A stretch of 64,000 nucleotides of DNA from Gonocerus acuteangulatus (lineage: Eukaryota; Arthropoda; Insecta; Hemiptera; Coreidae), in the NCBI GenBank assembly GCA_946811695.1, contig OX328125.1, positions 105,860,876-105,924,875 on the forward strand. Reading direction: 5' to 3'. The notes under the pieces are model-generated. The model searched no databases. It was not told the origin of the DNA and worked only from the letters and a program-made list of their open reading frames with translations. The position numbers and the translations under genes were made by a program. Shown here piece by piece: positions 1 through 11,943 of this stretch. How positions within the stretch are numbered: the first letter of the stretch is position 1; each line of letters begins with the position of its first letter.

Positions 1-254
1 GTGTCGTCGTTCATGGGTTGAATTTGGCCTCCCTGACCTGACCGTCCCTAGGCTAACCCAGCCTTTAATTAATTTAATAATGGGTACCTTGGTTGGTGCT
101 AATGACTCTAGCATTCGAAGCAGCCAAGGGGAAAATCAGGCGGCCGGAGCATAGTACTGACCACACTATCTCCCTAGTGTGCCGTATGGTCATGAATCAG
201 ATACCTCTATAGTATCTGCCCCTCAGGGCCCTCGTGGCCTGTTACGGGACTGAT
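1..254 (+). mobile_element. SINE family 1, 3' part, cut by window edge
   Basis: This stretch is closely similar to the body and 3' end of the complete SINE at 49755-50145, including the stretch around GGCGGCCGGAGCATAGTACT and the terminal GTTACGGGACTG. The tRNA-like head lies before the window. The 3' tail is a short T run that passes directly into an (AT)n array. Confidence 0.8.
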
Positions 255-257
255 TTT

Positions 258-289
<32 letters not shown>

Positions 290-305
290 TTGTATATATA
301 TATTT
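255..305. repeat. (AT)n microsatellite at SINE tail
   Basis: Imperfect AT/TA dinucleotide array starting immediately after the SINE 3' end. The Ile/Tyr-rich ORF across it is an artefact of the dinucleotide repeat. Confidence 0.85.
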
Positions 306-1519
306 AATTTTTTTATTTTTTATATTTCAATTTACATTTTAAAAAATCTTCAAGCTTTCTCCCTATTTAGTCCTAATTATGTTTGTTTAATTTCCTTCAA
401 AAGTTTAGATAAAGACAAAAAAGTTTCATGGAAACCTATGTTAATGTGCAAACATATTAAATTTACTATTAAATAAATGTATAAAATATTTTTTGAAGTA
501 TATTAAATTAATGTCTAACTACTTACAGCCGGGTTGTAGGTGTGTTGATAAAAAATCTTACCTGTAACGAAAAAAAAAAATCAATAAGTAAAACCATTTC
601 ACGACAAAATTATAAGTATTTGTTTATATTTAATTGTGTTTAAGTGAATATATGTATATGTATGTATGTATTGAAAGAAACCAATGACCAACTATTAACG
701 CGACATATGGATATAAATTATTTTTTGATAAGTATTATTATTAAACCATTTATTTTCCATTTACCATTTATTATAAGAGAAACATTTTGAATTGAAATAA
801 TAAATTACCACTAAAAAATAAATATATTTTGGATCTTTATGTAGCTCATTTACATAGGTACTGTATATAAACAACTTCAATATTTTATAAGTAATTACAT
901 TTTTTTCTAATAAAACGGGTAAGTTACATTATTTGAATATATTTACGTTAATAAAATTTAAAAAAATAAAAAGAAAGAAAATAAAAATAAAAAAATCGTG
1001 GACCGTAGAGTTATACTAGTTCATTATTTAGCCGCAGTAAGCGCCACCATACAGTAGCAATAGCAAGTTCGTCTTCCGGAAAAACTCTCAAGGAGGAGAA
1101 AAACGACTGTTCCGACTTACAGAAAAGCAAGGAAAAAAAAAATAATATTTTTGTTTCTAAGGGAATTCACTACAGCTACAACAAATATATATTTACGTTA
1201 TTCTGCAAGGATTTTAGATCGGATTACAACAAGATATCGAAGGTTTATGTGCGATGGACACGAAAGTGAATGTTCACTGTAAAAAATATATTGATAGATT
1301 AGGAAAAGAAGAGACATGATAGTTGTGTCTAAAAATAGTTAGAACTCGTTTTTTTTTCAGACACGACTCCATTTAGGGCAGTTACAATTGCGGAATGTTG
1401 TCAGGTTAAATGACATGGATTTGTATAACTGCTAAAACCTGGGCCGTATGCTGGAAATAATTTTTGGGCTGTGAGCATTCTGGGGGTATCGATATTACAC
1501 ACCCCAAAAAAATTATTTA
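306..1519. other. AT-rich intergenic sequence, no gene seen
   Basis: Low-complexity AT-rich DNA with short homopolymers. No ORF with protein-like composition and no splice-flanked exon was recognised. Confidence 0.6.
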
Positions 1520-1602
1520 TGGCACATTTATATTGATTAAATCAACATTTCGGAAGGGGCTACAGCCCCCTCATCCCCCCCCCCTTATATACGCCTATGG
1601 CT
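1520..1602 (-). mobile_element. End fragment of hAT-like family (copy 0)
   Basis: Read on the minus strand it begins CATAGGCGTATATAAGG, then a G/C-rich block and the words GAAAT and TTGATTT. This matches the first 80 bp of the elements at 11670 and 12426. Only this end is present. Confidence 0.6.
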
Positions 1603-2687
1603 AAAACTACATCGCAGTGTCTACAATATACTATTCTGTATGCTTTAATAGTAAGCACCCATTTCATCCAATCGCGTGTAAATTTATTGCAAAGATTATT
1701 CTTTATCGTTGTGCACAATAAAATCAAGAAATGGTTTGGGATTGGCTAAGAGAAAACGTCATATTTTCAGAAAAATGTGTATTTCGAACATTTCTGCACG
1801 CTCGTTGGCATCTATCTGCAGCACAAAATGCTATGGAGATGGAAGAAGACCGCCATAACTTTTGGACGACCATGGATAGTAGGTATGTCACCGTTTCCCT
1901 ACTTATCTATGTTTAGAAGTTATCGTCCATCGCTATGCTCTGAATCCATCCCCAGGCGTTTGATGCTAAAGAACATGCCAAAAGTAATAGATTTCTGAAG
2001 ATCAGACATATTCTCTCCAACCGTTGCCTTGTTATCACCACAAAGGATAATTATCTAGGTATATCTCATTAAAATAAAATTCAGTTGGATACAACTATTG
2101 AAAATTTGTCTCTAAAAAAAATTAGCCAACGGTCGAGAAACATAGCCAAGATATGGCGAGCTTTTAGAAAGAAGCCTGCTTGAGAGGTAGGTTGTTTGGC
2201 AACATCCGCTACGTGGAAGGAAGCATTGTAGGAAGGTGTTGTTGCAACGTTCAGCTCCGGTTGCACAAACGCTCGTGCGAACATTCTAGGTCGGCCTGCG
2301 GCAGAGGCTCTACCGCTGAGAACAAATATTCACCTTGAAAAGTCCCATCTTCAAGAAACACACACGAATAATCTAATCTAACGTGTGGCAAGGGTGTCTA
2401 AACCAGGATGACTGGTGACCTTGGGAGTCGAGCTGACAATATGGCGTAGGTAAGAAGGAATTTGTTTAGTAAGAAACATAAAACTCCGATCCGTAGGAGC
2501 TGCGCCATCTTACCCTGTTTCCATGTGGAAACAAAATCTCATAATATGTCGCCAAAATGTCCGAAACTTCAAGCAGCGTTTCCTAGGGACCCTATCAAAC
2601 TTTACCAGTGAATATGTTTTTGTAGGAACGTTATTGAGGTCTATTCGCACAAATCAGTCATGTCACCTCTCCAGCAATCGGAGCAGT
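1603..2687. other. Intergenic, only chance ORFs
   Basis: Two overlapping 61-73 codon ORFs (1731-1998) and one on the minus strand (2081-2284) occur here. They lack recognisable motifs, start context or splice signals, so I do not call a gene. Confidence 0.5.
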
Positions 2688-2889
2688 TCATGACTGTTTG
2701 GACATGAACCGTCGCCGGTCAGTTTCAGGCAAAATATCGTTGAGACGAAACGGAGACTGACGGTTCCGAAACTTGAATCCCGCTTCAGTCATCGAACCGT
2801 CAAAAGATGCTGTCTTCTCAACGAAAATCTTTTGACTGACGATTTTGCCGGTGATGGTTCGGAATCGGACCTGTCAGTGAACTCTCAGG
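2688..2889. mobile_element. Small foldback element (MITE-like)
   Basis: The left end (AGTTCATGACTG, CGTCGCCGG, TCGTTGAGA) and the reverse complement of the right end (AGTTCACTGACAG, CATCACCGG, TCGTTGAGA) align as imperfect inverted arms of about 70-80 bp. No coding capacity. The superfamily is not assignable. Confidence 0.5.
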
Positions 2890-3872
2890 TAAATTTTGTG
2901 TGTTAATAGACCATTAGACGTTCGAATGGTTAAACTTACCAAGATTTCATAGCCGTTTTCGAGATATTTAAAATAATATATCGAGCGAAAAATGTTTCAG
3001 CCCCATTGTGGAGTACCAAAGTTCTAGTTTAATTTTCTTGAAAACGGTTAATGATATATCCTTGGAATTTGTTTCATTTGACCCCACGGCAATAGAAAGT
3101 CTAAATTTGTACGACCAATTTATTTGCTTGACCTGTTGTATATGAAACATCGAAATTTCTCGAATGCTACTGGACTATGTCAAAAGGTTGACCAGGTCAA
3201 TCGCTTTAGTTGTCAACGCTTATAAATAAAAAATAAAATTAGGTCGATAACAAAAGTTTCCTCCAAAGACATGGACGATACACGCTAAAAAAGGTCCTTT
3301 GTGGCTTTTGCCCAAGGCCAAGAAGTGGGCAAGGCATAATCTCGACTTCACGAGCTATTACGTCATAAATACTACAGACACAGCTGCACTTTCCAAAGAG
3401 ATATGAACTTCGTGACAAGTCGAGGCTTCAACTAGGCAGAACTTTGTAGATTGAGTGGGGGGGGGAGGTGTTATTCCACTAAACATTAACACTTCCAACT
3501 TCTTAATATTGAAAAGGTGTTTCTTCTAGAGTTGGTTCTTACTTCAACTTTAATTTAAAAGTCGAAACCATATGTGTAAGGGATTCAGCTAAGAAGACCA
3601 CTGAAATTTCTTGAAGAATCTCTATGCCCCCTAAATGAGAGCTAAGATACCAAAAAGGGTTTGGAGAAAGACTAAAGACGGCCATAGCAAAATGTAGTTC
3701 CCCTGGAGTAACCCTCCTTCTGGTCATTATTACTCGAAAAGGCTGACTATGAACAAGCCAAAACGTTCAAAAAGATTCTTCAAGTTCGTTTATTTGCCAT
3801 CTTAGAAGAAATGTGTATTTTCACATTTTAAATGATATTGAATTTAAATTAGTTATAGCACATCAACATTAG
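2890..3872. other. Intergenic, nothing recognised
   Basis: Mixed-composition DNA with a G run near 3457. Two minus-strand ORFs of about 60 codons have no recognisable features. Confidence 0.5.
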
Positions 3873-4480
3873 CATGTTGTGTTTTAGTATACAGTACTAA
3901 CAGGCCACAAGCAGTGTTGTGTAAATTAGCATGTTGTGTTTTAGTATACAGTACTAACAGGCCACAAGCAGTGTTGTGTAAATTAGCATGTTGTGTTTTA
4001 GTACACAATTGACTGTCATCAGTACCTGAACAGGCCACAAGCAGTGTTGTGTAAATTAGCATGTTGTGTTTTAGTATACAATTGACCGTCATCAGTACCT
4101 GAACAGGCCACAAGCAGTGTTGTGTAAATTAGCATGTTGTGTTTTAGTATACAATTGACCGTCATCAGTACCTGAACAGGCCACAAGCAGTGCTGTGTAA
4201 ATTAGTATGTTGTGTTTTAGTATACAATTGTCCGTCATCAGTACCTGAACAGGCCACAAGCAGTGTTGTGTAAATTAGCATGTTGTGTTTTAGTATACAG
4301 TACTAACAGGCCACAAGCAGTGTTGTGTAAATTAGCATGTTGTGTTTTAGTTTACAATTGACCGTCATCAGTACCTGAACAGGCCACAAGCAGTGTTGTG
4401 TAAATTAGCATGTTGTGTTTTAGTATACAATTGACCGTCATCAGTACCTGAACAGGCCACAAGCAGTGTTGAGTAAATTT
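3873..4480. repeat. Minisatellite of two alternating unit types (57 and 73 bp)
   Basis: Nine tandem units share CATGTTGTGTTTTAGT and AGGCCACAAGCAGTG. Short A units (57 bp) have CAGTACTAAC in the middle. Long B units (73 bp) have AATTGACCGTCATCAGTACC instead. Starts are at 3873, 3930, 3987, 4060, 4133, 4206, 4279, 4336 and 4409, giving the order A A B B B B A B B. An 86-codon minus-strand ORF across part of it is a by-product of the repeat. Confidence 0.9.
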
Positions 4481-4970
4481 GAATTAATATGTAATTCACA
4501 TGATATTTGAATTATGAATTACATTTTTTAATTGTAATTGAAAAGTCTGAAAATATCAATTACAGTAGTTGAAATTCAATTTGCATAAACTGTATTTCAA
4601 TTAAATAGAACTCAAGTATTTGAATTACGTATTTATTGGAAATAAGTGTTGAGTATATTTGAATTACAGAGTAATTCAAATGTTATTTGAATTATGAATT
4701 ACATTTTTTTTATTGTAATTGAAAAAGCTGAAAGTATCAAATTAATTTTAAAAAAGCAAGTATTTGAATTGTAATTGAATTACAATTGTAATTACAATGA
4801 AAATACAATTACAATTCTTGATAAAAATTGATATGTTAATTACTGACTATCATAATTGTAATTCAATTACAATTCTTGGTAATTGATATTTAAATTATAT
4901 AATTAGTGCTTTAATTACATTACAGTATTACAATGTAATTATTATTCACTTTTTAATTGAATTATTATTC
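4481..4970. repeat. AATTAC-rich diverged repeats
   Basis: Begins with two related segments (about 4471 and 4647) that both run GAGTA, ATTTGAATTA, ATTATGAATTACATTTTTT. It continues into dense permutations of TAATTGTAATTCAATTAC. The sequence is nearly self-complementary throughout and non-coding. Confidence 0.7.
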
Positions 4971-6171
4971 TTAGTGTAATTCCAGTTCATGACTATAGTG
5001 TTTGCAGATGCAAGTCGAATTTATGGTTGCCGGGATGTAGAAAATCAGTTTTTTGACAAAGTGAGCTACTGTCTCAGAATGCACATTTTCTGCCGGTTTA
5101 TTAAACATGAGATGTCCATAAAAAGCTGACGTACATAAATTACTCGGAATACCGGGAAAGGAACGATATAACATAGGGGAAACCCCAGAGGAGAGGAATC
5201 GGGCCCCTCATATTCAATCAGTAATTTCATATACAGTTTTTCTGCGTTTGGATCCCATTTGTTATCCAAATTAAAAGGATTTAGACACCAATGGTCGAGC
5301 TCACTTCACAACTACCACCTCGTTCCCAAAGCTAATTGGGTCTATCCTTTATTTATTTATTTATTCCATACAAGATTTCTCCATTGCAAGGAGCTGGCCT
5401 TATATAATGATTTTAGTCCTATATTAGTATTAAATCCATATATGCACATAGACAGACAGTCGAAACACTTATACAGATATTTTATACTTAAATAAGTAAC
5501 AGGGTTGAGTATAAGGTTGAGAAATAATAGACCAAAAATAAGTACCTTTTTCTGAGCACAAAATTTAACGAATATTTACAGGAGTTTACTAATAATATAA
5601 TAAAATTTCATAAATATAATTTCATTTTTTTATAGTAATGCGATGTAATAAGTATTAAAAGAATTCCTAATTAGTGAGAGCAAAAAAATAAAACAAAAAC
5701 GGATTACTTTTATTTTAAAAAACTTTTAAATTTTTTATTTTTAATTGCATTTTATTTTTTGTTTGGGGGGGGGGCTATCCTCAGTCTCCTGGTAATTATT
5801 ATCACTAATATTATTGTAGCAACACTTTCAAAGGCTATTTACATCTAAAACTAATGGTTTTATTAGTAAAGTGTTAGATATTATAAGCAACCCACCGTCT
5901 CTTCCCCTTTATAGCTGGCGAAGTGGCTGCTATATTGAAATCAAGATCAGCTGGTAGTAAAGGTACAGAGATTTGTAATTGGGTCTATCCTTTTAATGAA
6001 ATAATACCAAAATATCAACATTTACTCCAAAATAAAAAACAACTAAAATATGCAAATTAATTAATATTATCTGTGTTAGGGAATTTCGTTTCTATCTAGA
6101 GCATAGATAGTTTCAGCGCAGATTCTGTAGGCAGTACTTTCCGGCCTGGATTGGTTTATTACGTCACTTTC
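4971..6171. other. Intergenic, nothing recognised
   Basis: AT-rich DNA with a G run near 5764 and short ORFs lacking motifs. No exon or RNA gene recognised. Confidence 0.5.
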
Positions 6172-6306
6172 CTTTTAGCACTTTCCTCCGAAGGAAAGTA
6201 GCTATTGAGGTTGGACTCATGACGGAATTTTTGAAAAATTTCTTCAAATCTTTATCGATCCTACCTAGTAGACACCGAAAATGACCCCCGTTAAAATTTA
6301 TATATA

Positions 6307-6346
<40 letters not shown>

Positions 6347-7412
6347 TATATATATATGTGTCTGTTAACACGATAGCGGCCAGAGTTTTTGTTTTTTCGT
6401 CACGAAACTTGGTATATAGCATTCAATTAGCAAACGATTGAACGAGTTCGTTAACCACCAAAGTCGGTCCACCGGAAGGGGGGGTTTACCCCGAACCCAA
6501 AACACTAATTTGACTATGTCAGCCGTAGTATTTGTTATATTTCAACGAAACTTGGTATTCGTAGTGGTAATATAGAGAGAAATGTGAGATATAAAAATGA
6601 ACTAAATCGGTTCATTAGAAGGGGGGGTTTACTCCGGACCCACAATACCAATTCGCCACTACCAGGCGTGATTTTTGGTATATTTCAACGGAACTCGGTA
6701 TTCGTAGTGGTAATCCACAGGTAAATAACTGTTGTAAAAATAAACTAAATCGGTTCATTAGGAGGGGGGGTTTACTCCGGACCCACAATACCAATTCGCC
6801 ACTACCAGCCGTGATTTTTGGTATATTTCGACGAAACTCGGTATTCGTAGTGGTAATCTACAGGTAAATATGTGTTGTAAAAATAAACTAAATCGGTTCA
6901 TTAGAAGGGGGGTTTACTCCTGACCCAAATTCTTAATATACTCATACCGGTCGTAATTTCTGCTGTATTGTAACGAAACGCGGTATACGTCGTGGGTAAC
7001 TCATGAGAAAGAAGTGTTGTAGAAATGAGCTGAATCGGTCAATCGGAAAGCGGGGGTTTAATTTGTAATATATTTCAATAGAAAAGCCCGTCAGACGTAG
7101 GTTCACAAAGCCGCCGCAAGGAGCGCTTTCTACCACTAGAGTGACTGTATCCTGTTCCTGCGTTAGATCAAAATACGATAATATGAGGTTTTTTGTATTT
7201 ATTACGAAGTGTAATAGGTACCATGTGTAAACATAACTCTGGAAGCAAATTATTAATTGATCAGTTACTCATTACAAATTTAAAAGAGAACTATACATGT
7301 TTTTATTTTATTTATGTAGGATATTTTAAGCAAATTGTTCTGGAAAGCAGTCTACACTACCCAAATTCTGAGGAAAGTGCTTAGTTATGCAGCTCCTGCG
7401 TGACGGACTTTT
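6172..7412 (-). mobile_element. Left arm of large inverted repeat (DNA transposon copy)
   Basis: This arm is an inverted near-copy of 8396-9492. The inner end is AAGTCCGTCACGCAGGAGCT read on the minus strand. The outer end carries the hairpin ACTTTCCTCCGAAGGAAAGT. Between about 6400 and 7100 it contains diverged tandem modules of about 130 bp, each with GGTATTCGTAGTGGTAAT, AAATCGGTTCATTAG, a G run, and CCGGACCCACAATACC. The 63-codon ORFs in both arms (7193-7384 and 8423-8614) differ by only two residues, so the arms are recent or have been homogenised. No transposase was recognised in the arm. Confidence 0.75.
6300..6358. repeat. (AT)n array in left arm
   Basis: AT dinucleotide array with a TGCATA interruption; its counterpart in the right arm is at 9317-9368. 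Confidence 0.9.
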
Positions 7413-7455
7413 ATTGAGTTAAAGCTCTCAGGCCATTCATATATGTTTGTGTACA

Positions 7456-7988
7456 CCGGGTGTTTCAAAATTAATATCGGGATTTGAACACTTTAAAGTA
7501 GGTATCTATTACATTAAACTTTCAGTTAACATGCTACGTCAAATAAAGTAGCAACTCAAACAGTTTTGTTTGTTGACACCAGTCCACATGTCCGGTATAT
7601 CTTTCTGCATCCGTTAGAAAGCGCTAGTAGAAAAGATGGCGGCAGGTGAACAGAAGGCTTATATTGCTTGGCTTCCATGTTCATCGGATATGACTTCTTG
7701 GGGGTTTCTACCTTTTATGGTACGTAAAGGGTCGCGTTTATGTGCCTCCGATGTCAGCTAACATCAAGGAATTAAGAAACAGAATTAAAGCAGCTGTTGT
7801 GACAATTACTCATAACTCGGCTGTAACTTATATCGATTGACGAGCGGTGCTCACATTGAACACTTGTAAGCAATTAGGGAAAACTTATTGCCTTTCCCTT
7901 TCCTTTTATATATTATTTATAATTGAGATTAATGTAATAAATGTTATAATGCGTTAAAACCCCGATATTCATTTTAAAACAACCATTT
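7456..7988 (+). pseudogene. Decayed mariner/Tc1-type transposase relic with inverted ends
   Basis: Between similar inverted ends (GGTGTTTCAAAATTAATATC on the left; the right end reads GTTTTAAAATGAATATCGGG on the minus strand) lies a broken transposase C-terminus. One frame reads SWGFL and a second reads KGRVYVPPMSANIKELRNRI followed by KAAVVTIT. A final segment reads SGAHIEHL then a stop. This order (WGF, RVYVPP, ELRNRI, HIEHL-stop) matches the tail of mariner/Tc1 (IS630-like) transposases that are abundant in arthropods. Frameshifts and large deletions make it non-functional. It sits in the loop between the two large inverted arms. Confidence 0.65.
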
Positions 7989-8013
7989 TGTATATATATA
8001 AATTATATATATT

Positions 8014-8074
<61 letters not shown>
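7984..8074. repeat. (AT)n microsatellite
   Basis: Long AT array between the mariner relic and the minus-strand SINE at 8093. Confidence 0.95.
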
Positions 8075-8077
<3 letters not shown>

Positions 8078-8092
8078 ACAGGATGAAGTACT

Positions 8093-8290
8093 TTTTTTTT
8101 CTTTTTTTTTTTTTTCTTTTTTTTACGGCGCATCGACAAATCTTGGCCATTAGCGCCGACATCCAGGGTGCATCCAGGAATTTTCTCAGCGAGCCATGAG
8201 ATGAGAAAATTCCTGTCGCCGGTGGGGATCGAACCCACCATCTCCCGCTAATGAATCCAGCGCGCTAGCCACTAGACCACGGGAGACCCC
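8093..8290 (-). mobile_element. SINE family 2 (tRNA-headed), full length, with TSD
   Basis: Read on the minus strand it has a tRNA-like head with A-box-like TGGTCTAGTGG and B-box GGTTCGATCCC. The body runs through GGAATTTTCTCA and the tail GGCGCTAATGGCC then GCGCCGTAAAA with an A-rich end. It is flanked by a 14-bp duplication CAGGATGAAGTACT (8079-8092 and 8291-8304). Confidence 0.9.
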
Positions 8291-8395
8291 CAGGATGAAG
8301 TACTGTCAACGAAATTACGAAATACGACTAATTTTATTTGAAAAATGTTTTTAATTTAAGATTTAGAATGGAAATAGTTCAGGAAGACTACAAAA

Positions 8396-9492
8396 AAAGT
8401 CCGTCACGCAGGAGCTGCATAACTAAGCACTTTCCTCAGAATTTGGGTAGTGTAGACTGCTTTCCAGAACAATTTGCTTAAAATATCCTACATAAATAAA
8501 ATAAAAACATGAATAGTTCTCTTTTAAATTTGTAATGAGTAACTGATCAATTATTAATTTGCTTCCAGAGTTATGTTTACACATGGTACCTATTACACTA
8601 CGTAATAAATACAAAAAACCTCATATTATCGTATTTTGATCTAACGCCGGAACAGGATACAGTCACTCTAGTGGTAGAAAGCGCTCCTTGCTGCGGCTTT
8701 GTGAACCTACGTGTGGCGGGCTTTTCGATTGAAATATATTACAAATTAAACCCCCGCTTTTCGATTGACCGATTCAGCTCAATTTCACAACACTTCTTTC
8801 TCATGAGTTACCCACGACGTATACCGCATTTCGTTACAATACAGCAGAAATTACGACCGGTATGAGTATATTAGGAATTTGGGTCCGGAGTAAACCCCTC
8901 CTTCTAATGAACCGATTTAGTTTATTTTTACAACACATATTTACCTGTGGATTACCACTACGAATACCGAGTTTCGTCGAAATATACCAAAAATCACGGC
9001 TGGTAGTGGCGAATTGGTATTGTGGGTCCGGAGTAAACCCCCCCCCCCCCTTCTAATGAACCGATTTAGTTCATTTTTATATCTCAGTTTTCTCTCTATA
9101 TTACCACTACGAGTACCAAGTTTCGTTGAAATATAACAAATATTACGGCTGACATAGTCAAATTAGTGTTTTGGGTTCGGGGTAAACCCCCCCCCCCTTC
9201 CGGAGGACCGACATTGGTGGTTAACGAACTCGTTCAATCGTTTGCTAATTGAATGCTATATACCAAGTTTCGTGACGAAAAAACAAAAACTCTGGCCGCT
9301 ATCGTGTTAACAGACACATATATATATATATATATATATATATGCATTATATATAGATATATATAAATTTTAACGGGGGTCATTTTCGGTGTCTACTAGG
9401 TAGGATCGATAAAGATTTGCAGAAATTTTTCAAAAATTCCGTCATGAGTCCAACCTCAATAGCTACTTTCCTTCGGAGGAAAGTGCTAAAAG
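8396..9492 (+). mobile_element. Right arm of large inverted repeat (DNA transposon copy)
   Basis: Begins AAGTCCGTCACGCAGGAGCT and ends with the same AGGAAAGTGCTAAAAG hairpin end as the left arm. Same order of 130-bp modules, C runs in place of G runs, and an (AT)n array at 9317-9368. Pieces of the same family occur at 16250-16700, 17300-17438 and 36810-37405. Confidence 0.75.
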
Positions 9493-10019
9493 ACTCTTCA
9501 AGTTAGCCTTAAAAAAATCCGTCATGACTCAATGAACTACTTGACCCAGAAAAATCCAGGTCATTCAAGATGCCACATGGATTCTGGAATTTTTAATTTC
9601 GGATTTCCCATTGAATGCAATGACTTCATTGCATTCAATGCAATTAGTTTGCGACACATTGCTGGGGGAGGGGGGACTTCTCTGCAGACAGATTGCTAAT
9701 ACGTCTCTTAAGAGTCGCAATTTTTGTTATAGTGACACAAGTCCTGTCATTCTATTGAAAAAGGTGTGTTATTAATATAAACTAAAACGGTTTATTAGGA
9801 ATGGGGATAGGGGTGGGGTTTATTCCTGGTCTTATAATCTAAGTCCAACCACCTGAAAGAGTGGAATAACGCTGCAATTGATCGCTCAGAAATAAAAACT
9901 GAATCTTCCTAGCAGGCAAATGCAATTTTTTACATAAATACTTTGTCATATTTGGAAGGTTGTGTTTGTTAAGCAGCAAAATTTATCCCCCAGAACATGG
10001 TGCAAAGATCCAAACCTAT
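9493..10019. other. Intergenic, nothing recognised
   Basis: Shortly after the foldback, TCCGTCATGACTC (about 9522) repeats a word of the arm ends. The rest is AT-rich with no ORF of note. Confidence 0.45.
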
Positions 10020-10270
10020 CATGGCTGTATATAAGGGTGGCTGAGTGGGCTGCAACCTCCCCCCCCCCTGAAATTTTGATTTGATCGGTAAAATGTGTCA
10101 AAAACCCCTTAAAAATAAATTATATAAGATCTTTCATAAAAAATATTCTATTTTAGGTATAAGAGTGTTTTAGTTGACTAAAACTATTCCAAGTTCTAGA
10201 TTGTTAGGTACCATACCCCGGAAATGGTACCAGCCCCTCCTCCCGAAATTATTTCCTATATACGCCCAAG
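10020..10270 (+). mobile_element. hAT-like non-autonomous element, copy 1
   Basis: Ends CATGGCTGTATATAAG and TATATACGCCCAAG. The internal words GGTAAAATGTGTCA, CTATTCCAAGTTCTAG and CATACCCCGGAAATGG are shared with the copies at 11670, 12426 and 12865. Flanking 8-mers AAACCTAT and AAAACTAG match at 6 of 8 positions. Confidence 0.7.
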
Positions 10271-10522
10271 AAAACTAGTTAGGGATTTGAAACTGAAGAG
10301 CTTCTAAATTATATTTCCAGTATTGTAGTCCCAGTAATTTAAGTATATTTGAAGCTGAGCTTCCTTATAGCGACAGGTAAAAGGTTATTCCGCGAAGCTC
10401 AATGCTCAAGATCATTCTGATTAATTTTATTGAAAGGACAGTCAACCGTGTTATCCTCCACGTGCTTTCTTAGGATCCAAGTTTTCCTAGTTTTAGCGTG
10501 TCTTCCCCCTCCTACAAGCCTG

Positions 10523-10525
<3 letters not shown>

Positions 10526-10586
<61 letters not shown>

Positions 10587-10628
10587 AATATATATATATC
10601 AAATTGGAGGCATAAAAAACATGTATAT

Positions 10629-10660
<32 letters not shown>
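10526..10660. repeat. Two (AT)n arrays separated by about 45 bp
   Basis: AT arrays at about 10526-10584 and 10628-10660 with a short unique spacer. The Ile/Tyr-repeat ORFs across them on both strands are artefacts. Confidence 0.95.
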
Positions 10661-10662
<2 letters not shown>

Positions 10663-10679
10663 AAATCCTTGCAAATGGA

Positions 10680-11343
10680 AGCCTCCTAATGCCATGCAGG
10701 GATCGAAACAGTTATTTCTTTATCGAAAAAGTTAAAATGTAACTGTTAAAAAAAAGTTTATATAAAAGTTTTAAGAGTAAAAGTTATTTAGGAACTCCTT
10801 AAATTAAGTACATGAAAATAAAAGTTAATCCTGTTACTTTTGATACTTTTATTTTTATCAATGTGAAATAAACGTTTTCAGTATTGTAATAAAGAATTTT
10901 AGGGTTTCGTTGGTTTACAATACCTGTAATACTGACAAGAAAGAAAATACACACTTCCATATCTATATATATATATATATACTAGCGCTTATCCTACACC
11001 CCCAGCCCAGCCACTCAAGTAAGTGTTAAAAGAGCCTTTTCAACCCTAAAGTATGTATTAAATCATTATAGATATAATCTAAATTCCACCAAATTACAGG
11101 ATATATAATTATAGAAATTGAATTAATCCTTCAAAATAAGTGAAATGTTGTTTGTTTAAAAATGTATTTTTATTTATTTACAAAAATATATTTGTTCATT
11201 CAAAACAAAAAATTAAAATTATTAGCTTTAATTTATTCCTTTAGACGTTTTCCTATTAAGTATTTTAATAACAATTATTTTAGAACTTTCATTTTTTAAG
11301 TTGAAAAATTACAGTGAAAAATAACTTTAGTTTTTATTTTATT
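10680..11343. other. AT-rich, nothing recognised
   Basis: Contains a short (AT)n run at 10962-10981. No exon or RNA gene seen. Confidence 0.5.
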
Positions 11344-11425
11344 TATTTTTTTTTTGTGTGTGTTTAATGGCGTATCAACATTAGGGTTAGTAACGCCGGG
11401 CTGTCTACAGGTCGCCGCCCTTAAT
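11344..11425 (-). mobile_element. 3' fragment of 5S/tRNA SINE tail
   Basis: The minus strand reads GGGCGGCGACCTGTAGACAG, then CCCGGCGTTACTAACC and ACGCCATTAAACAC. This is the shared 3' module of the SINEs at 52031 and 59217. The 5S head is missing. Confidence 0.7.
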
Positions 11426-11669
11426 AACTTTATTTAAAAAAGATTAAATCCAAAAAGTTATTTTCGAACTTTTACTTTTTCAATATGAAAATAAAAGTAA
11501 AAGTTTTAAAAATATTTAAAAACAAAAAAAAAAATAAATAAAAGTTAACATTTATTTCCGAGCCGTGGTTAATTGCTATAGGCCTACCTCTGTCAGAGAA
11601 AATGGTACCTGAAGATTTGGTTTCCTTCTATTGAAGGCGAAATATTAAGATTGCCTCTTCTAAGCCAAA

Positions 11670-11935
11670 CATGGGCGTATATAAGGGGGGCTGAGGGGGC
11701 TGCTGCCCCCCTCCCGAAATTTTGATGAGATCGGTAAAAATTTCATAAAACCCTTCAAAATAAATTAAATAAGATCATTTAGTTCAAACATATTCTATTT
11801 TGGGTGTAATAACGTTTAAGTTGGCTAAAACTCTACCAAGATCTAAATTGTTAGTATTCCATACACCGGAAATAGTCTCAGCCCCCCCGACATTTTCCCA
11901 GCCCCCTCCGAAATTATTTTCTATATACGCCCATG
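11670..11935 (+). mobile_element. hAT-like non-autonomous element, copy 2, with TSD
   Basis: 266-bp element with inverted ends CATGGGCGTATATAAG and TATATACGCCCATG. It is flanked by a perfect 8-bp duplication AAGCCAAA (11662-11669 and 11936-11943). The 8-bp duplication and the CA..GGGCGTA end are typical of the hAT superfamily. No transposase. Confidence 0.85.
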
Positions 11936-11943
11936 AAGCCAAA

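Noticed and set aside
3873..4480. CRISPR-like array
   Set aside because: Units are contiguous tandem copies without unique spacers, in a eukaryotic window.
7969..8241. 90-codon minus-strand ORF with poly-Lys and Ile/Tyr repeats (also 10399-10695, 44101-44374, 62399-62909)
   Set aside because: It translates a SINE tail and an (AT)n array; purely low-complexity.
8220..8286. tRNA-like sequence on the minus strand (also 53288-53360, 56580-56657, 49757-49825)
   Set aside because: Each is the head of a SINE with a body, A- or T-rich tail and target-site duplications; none ends like a free tRNA gene.
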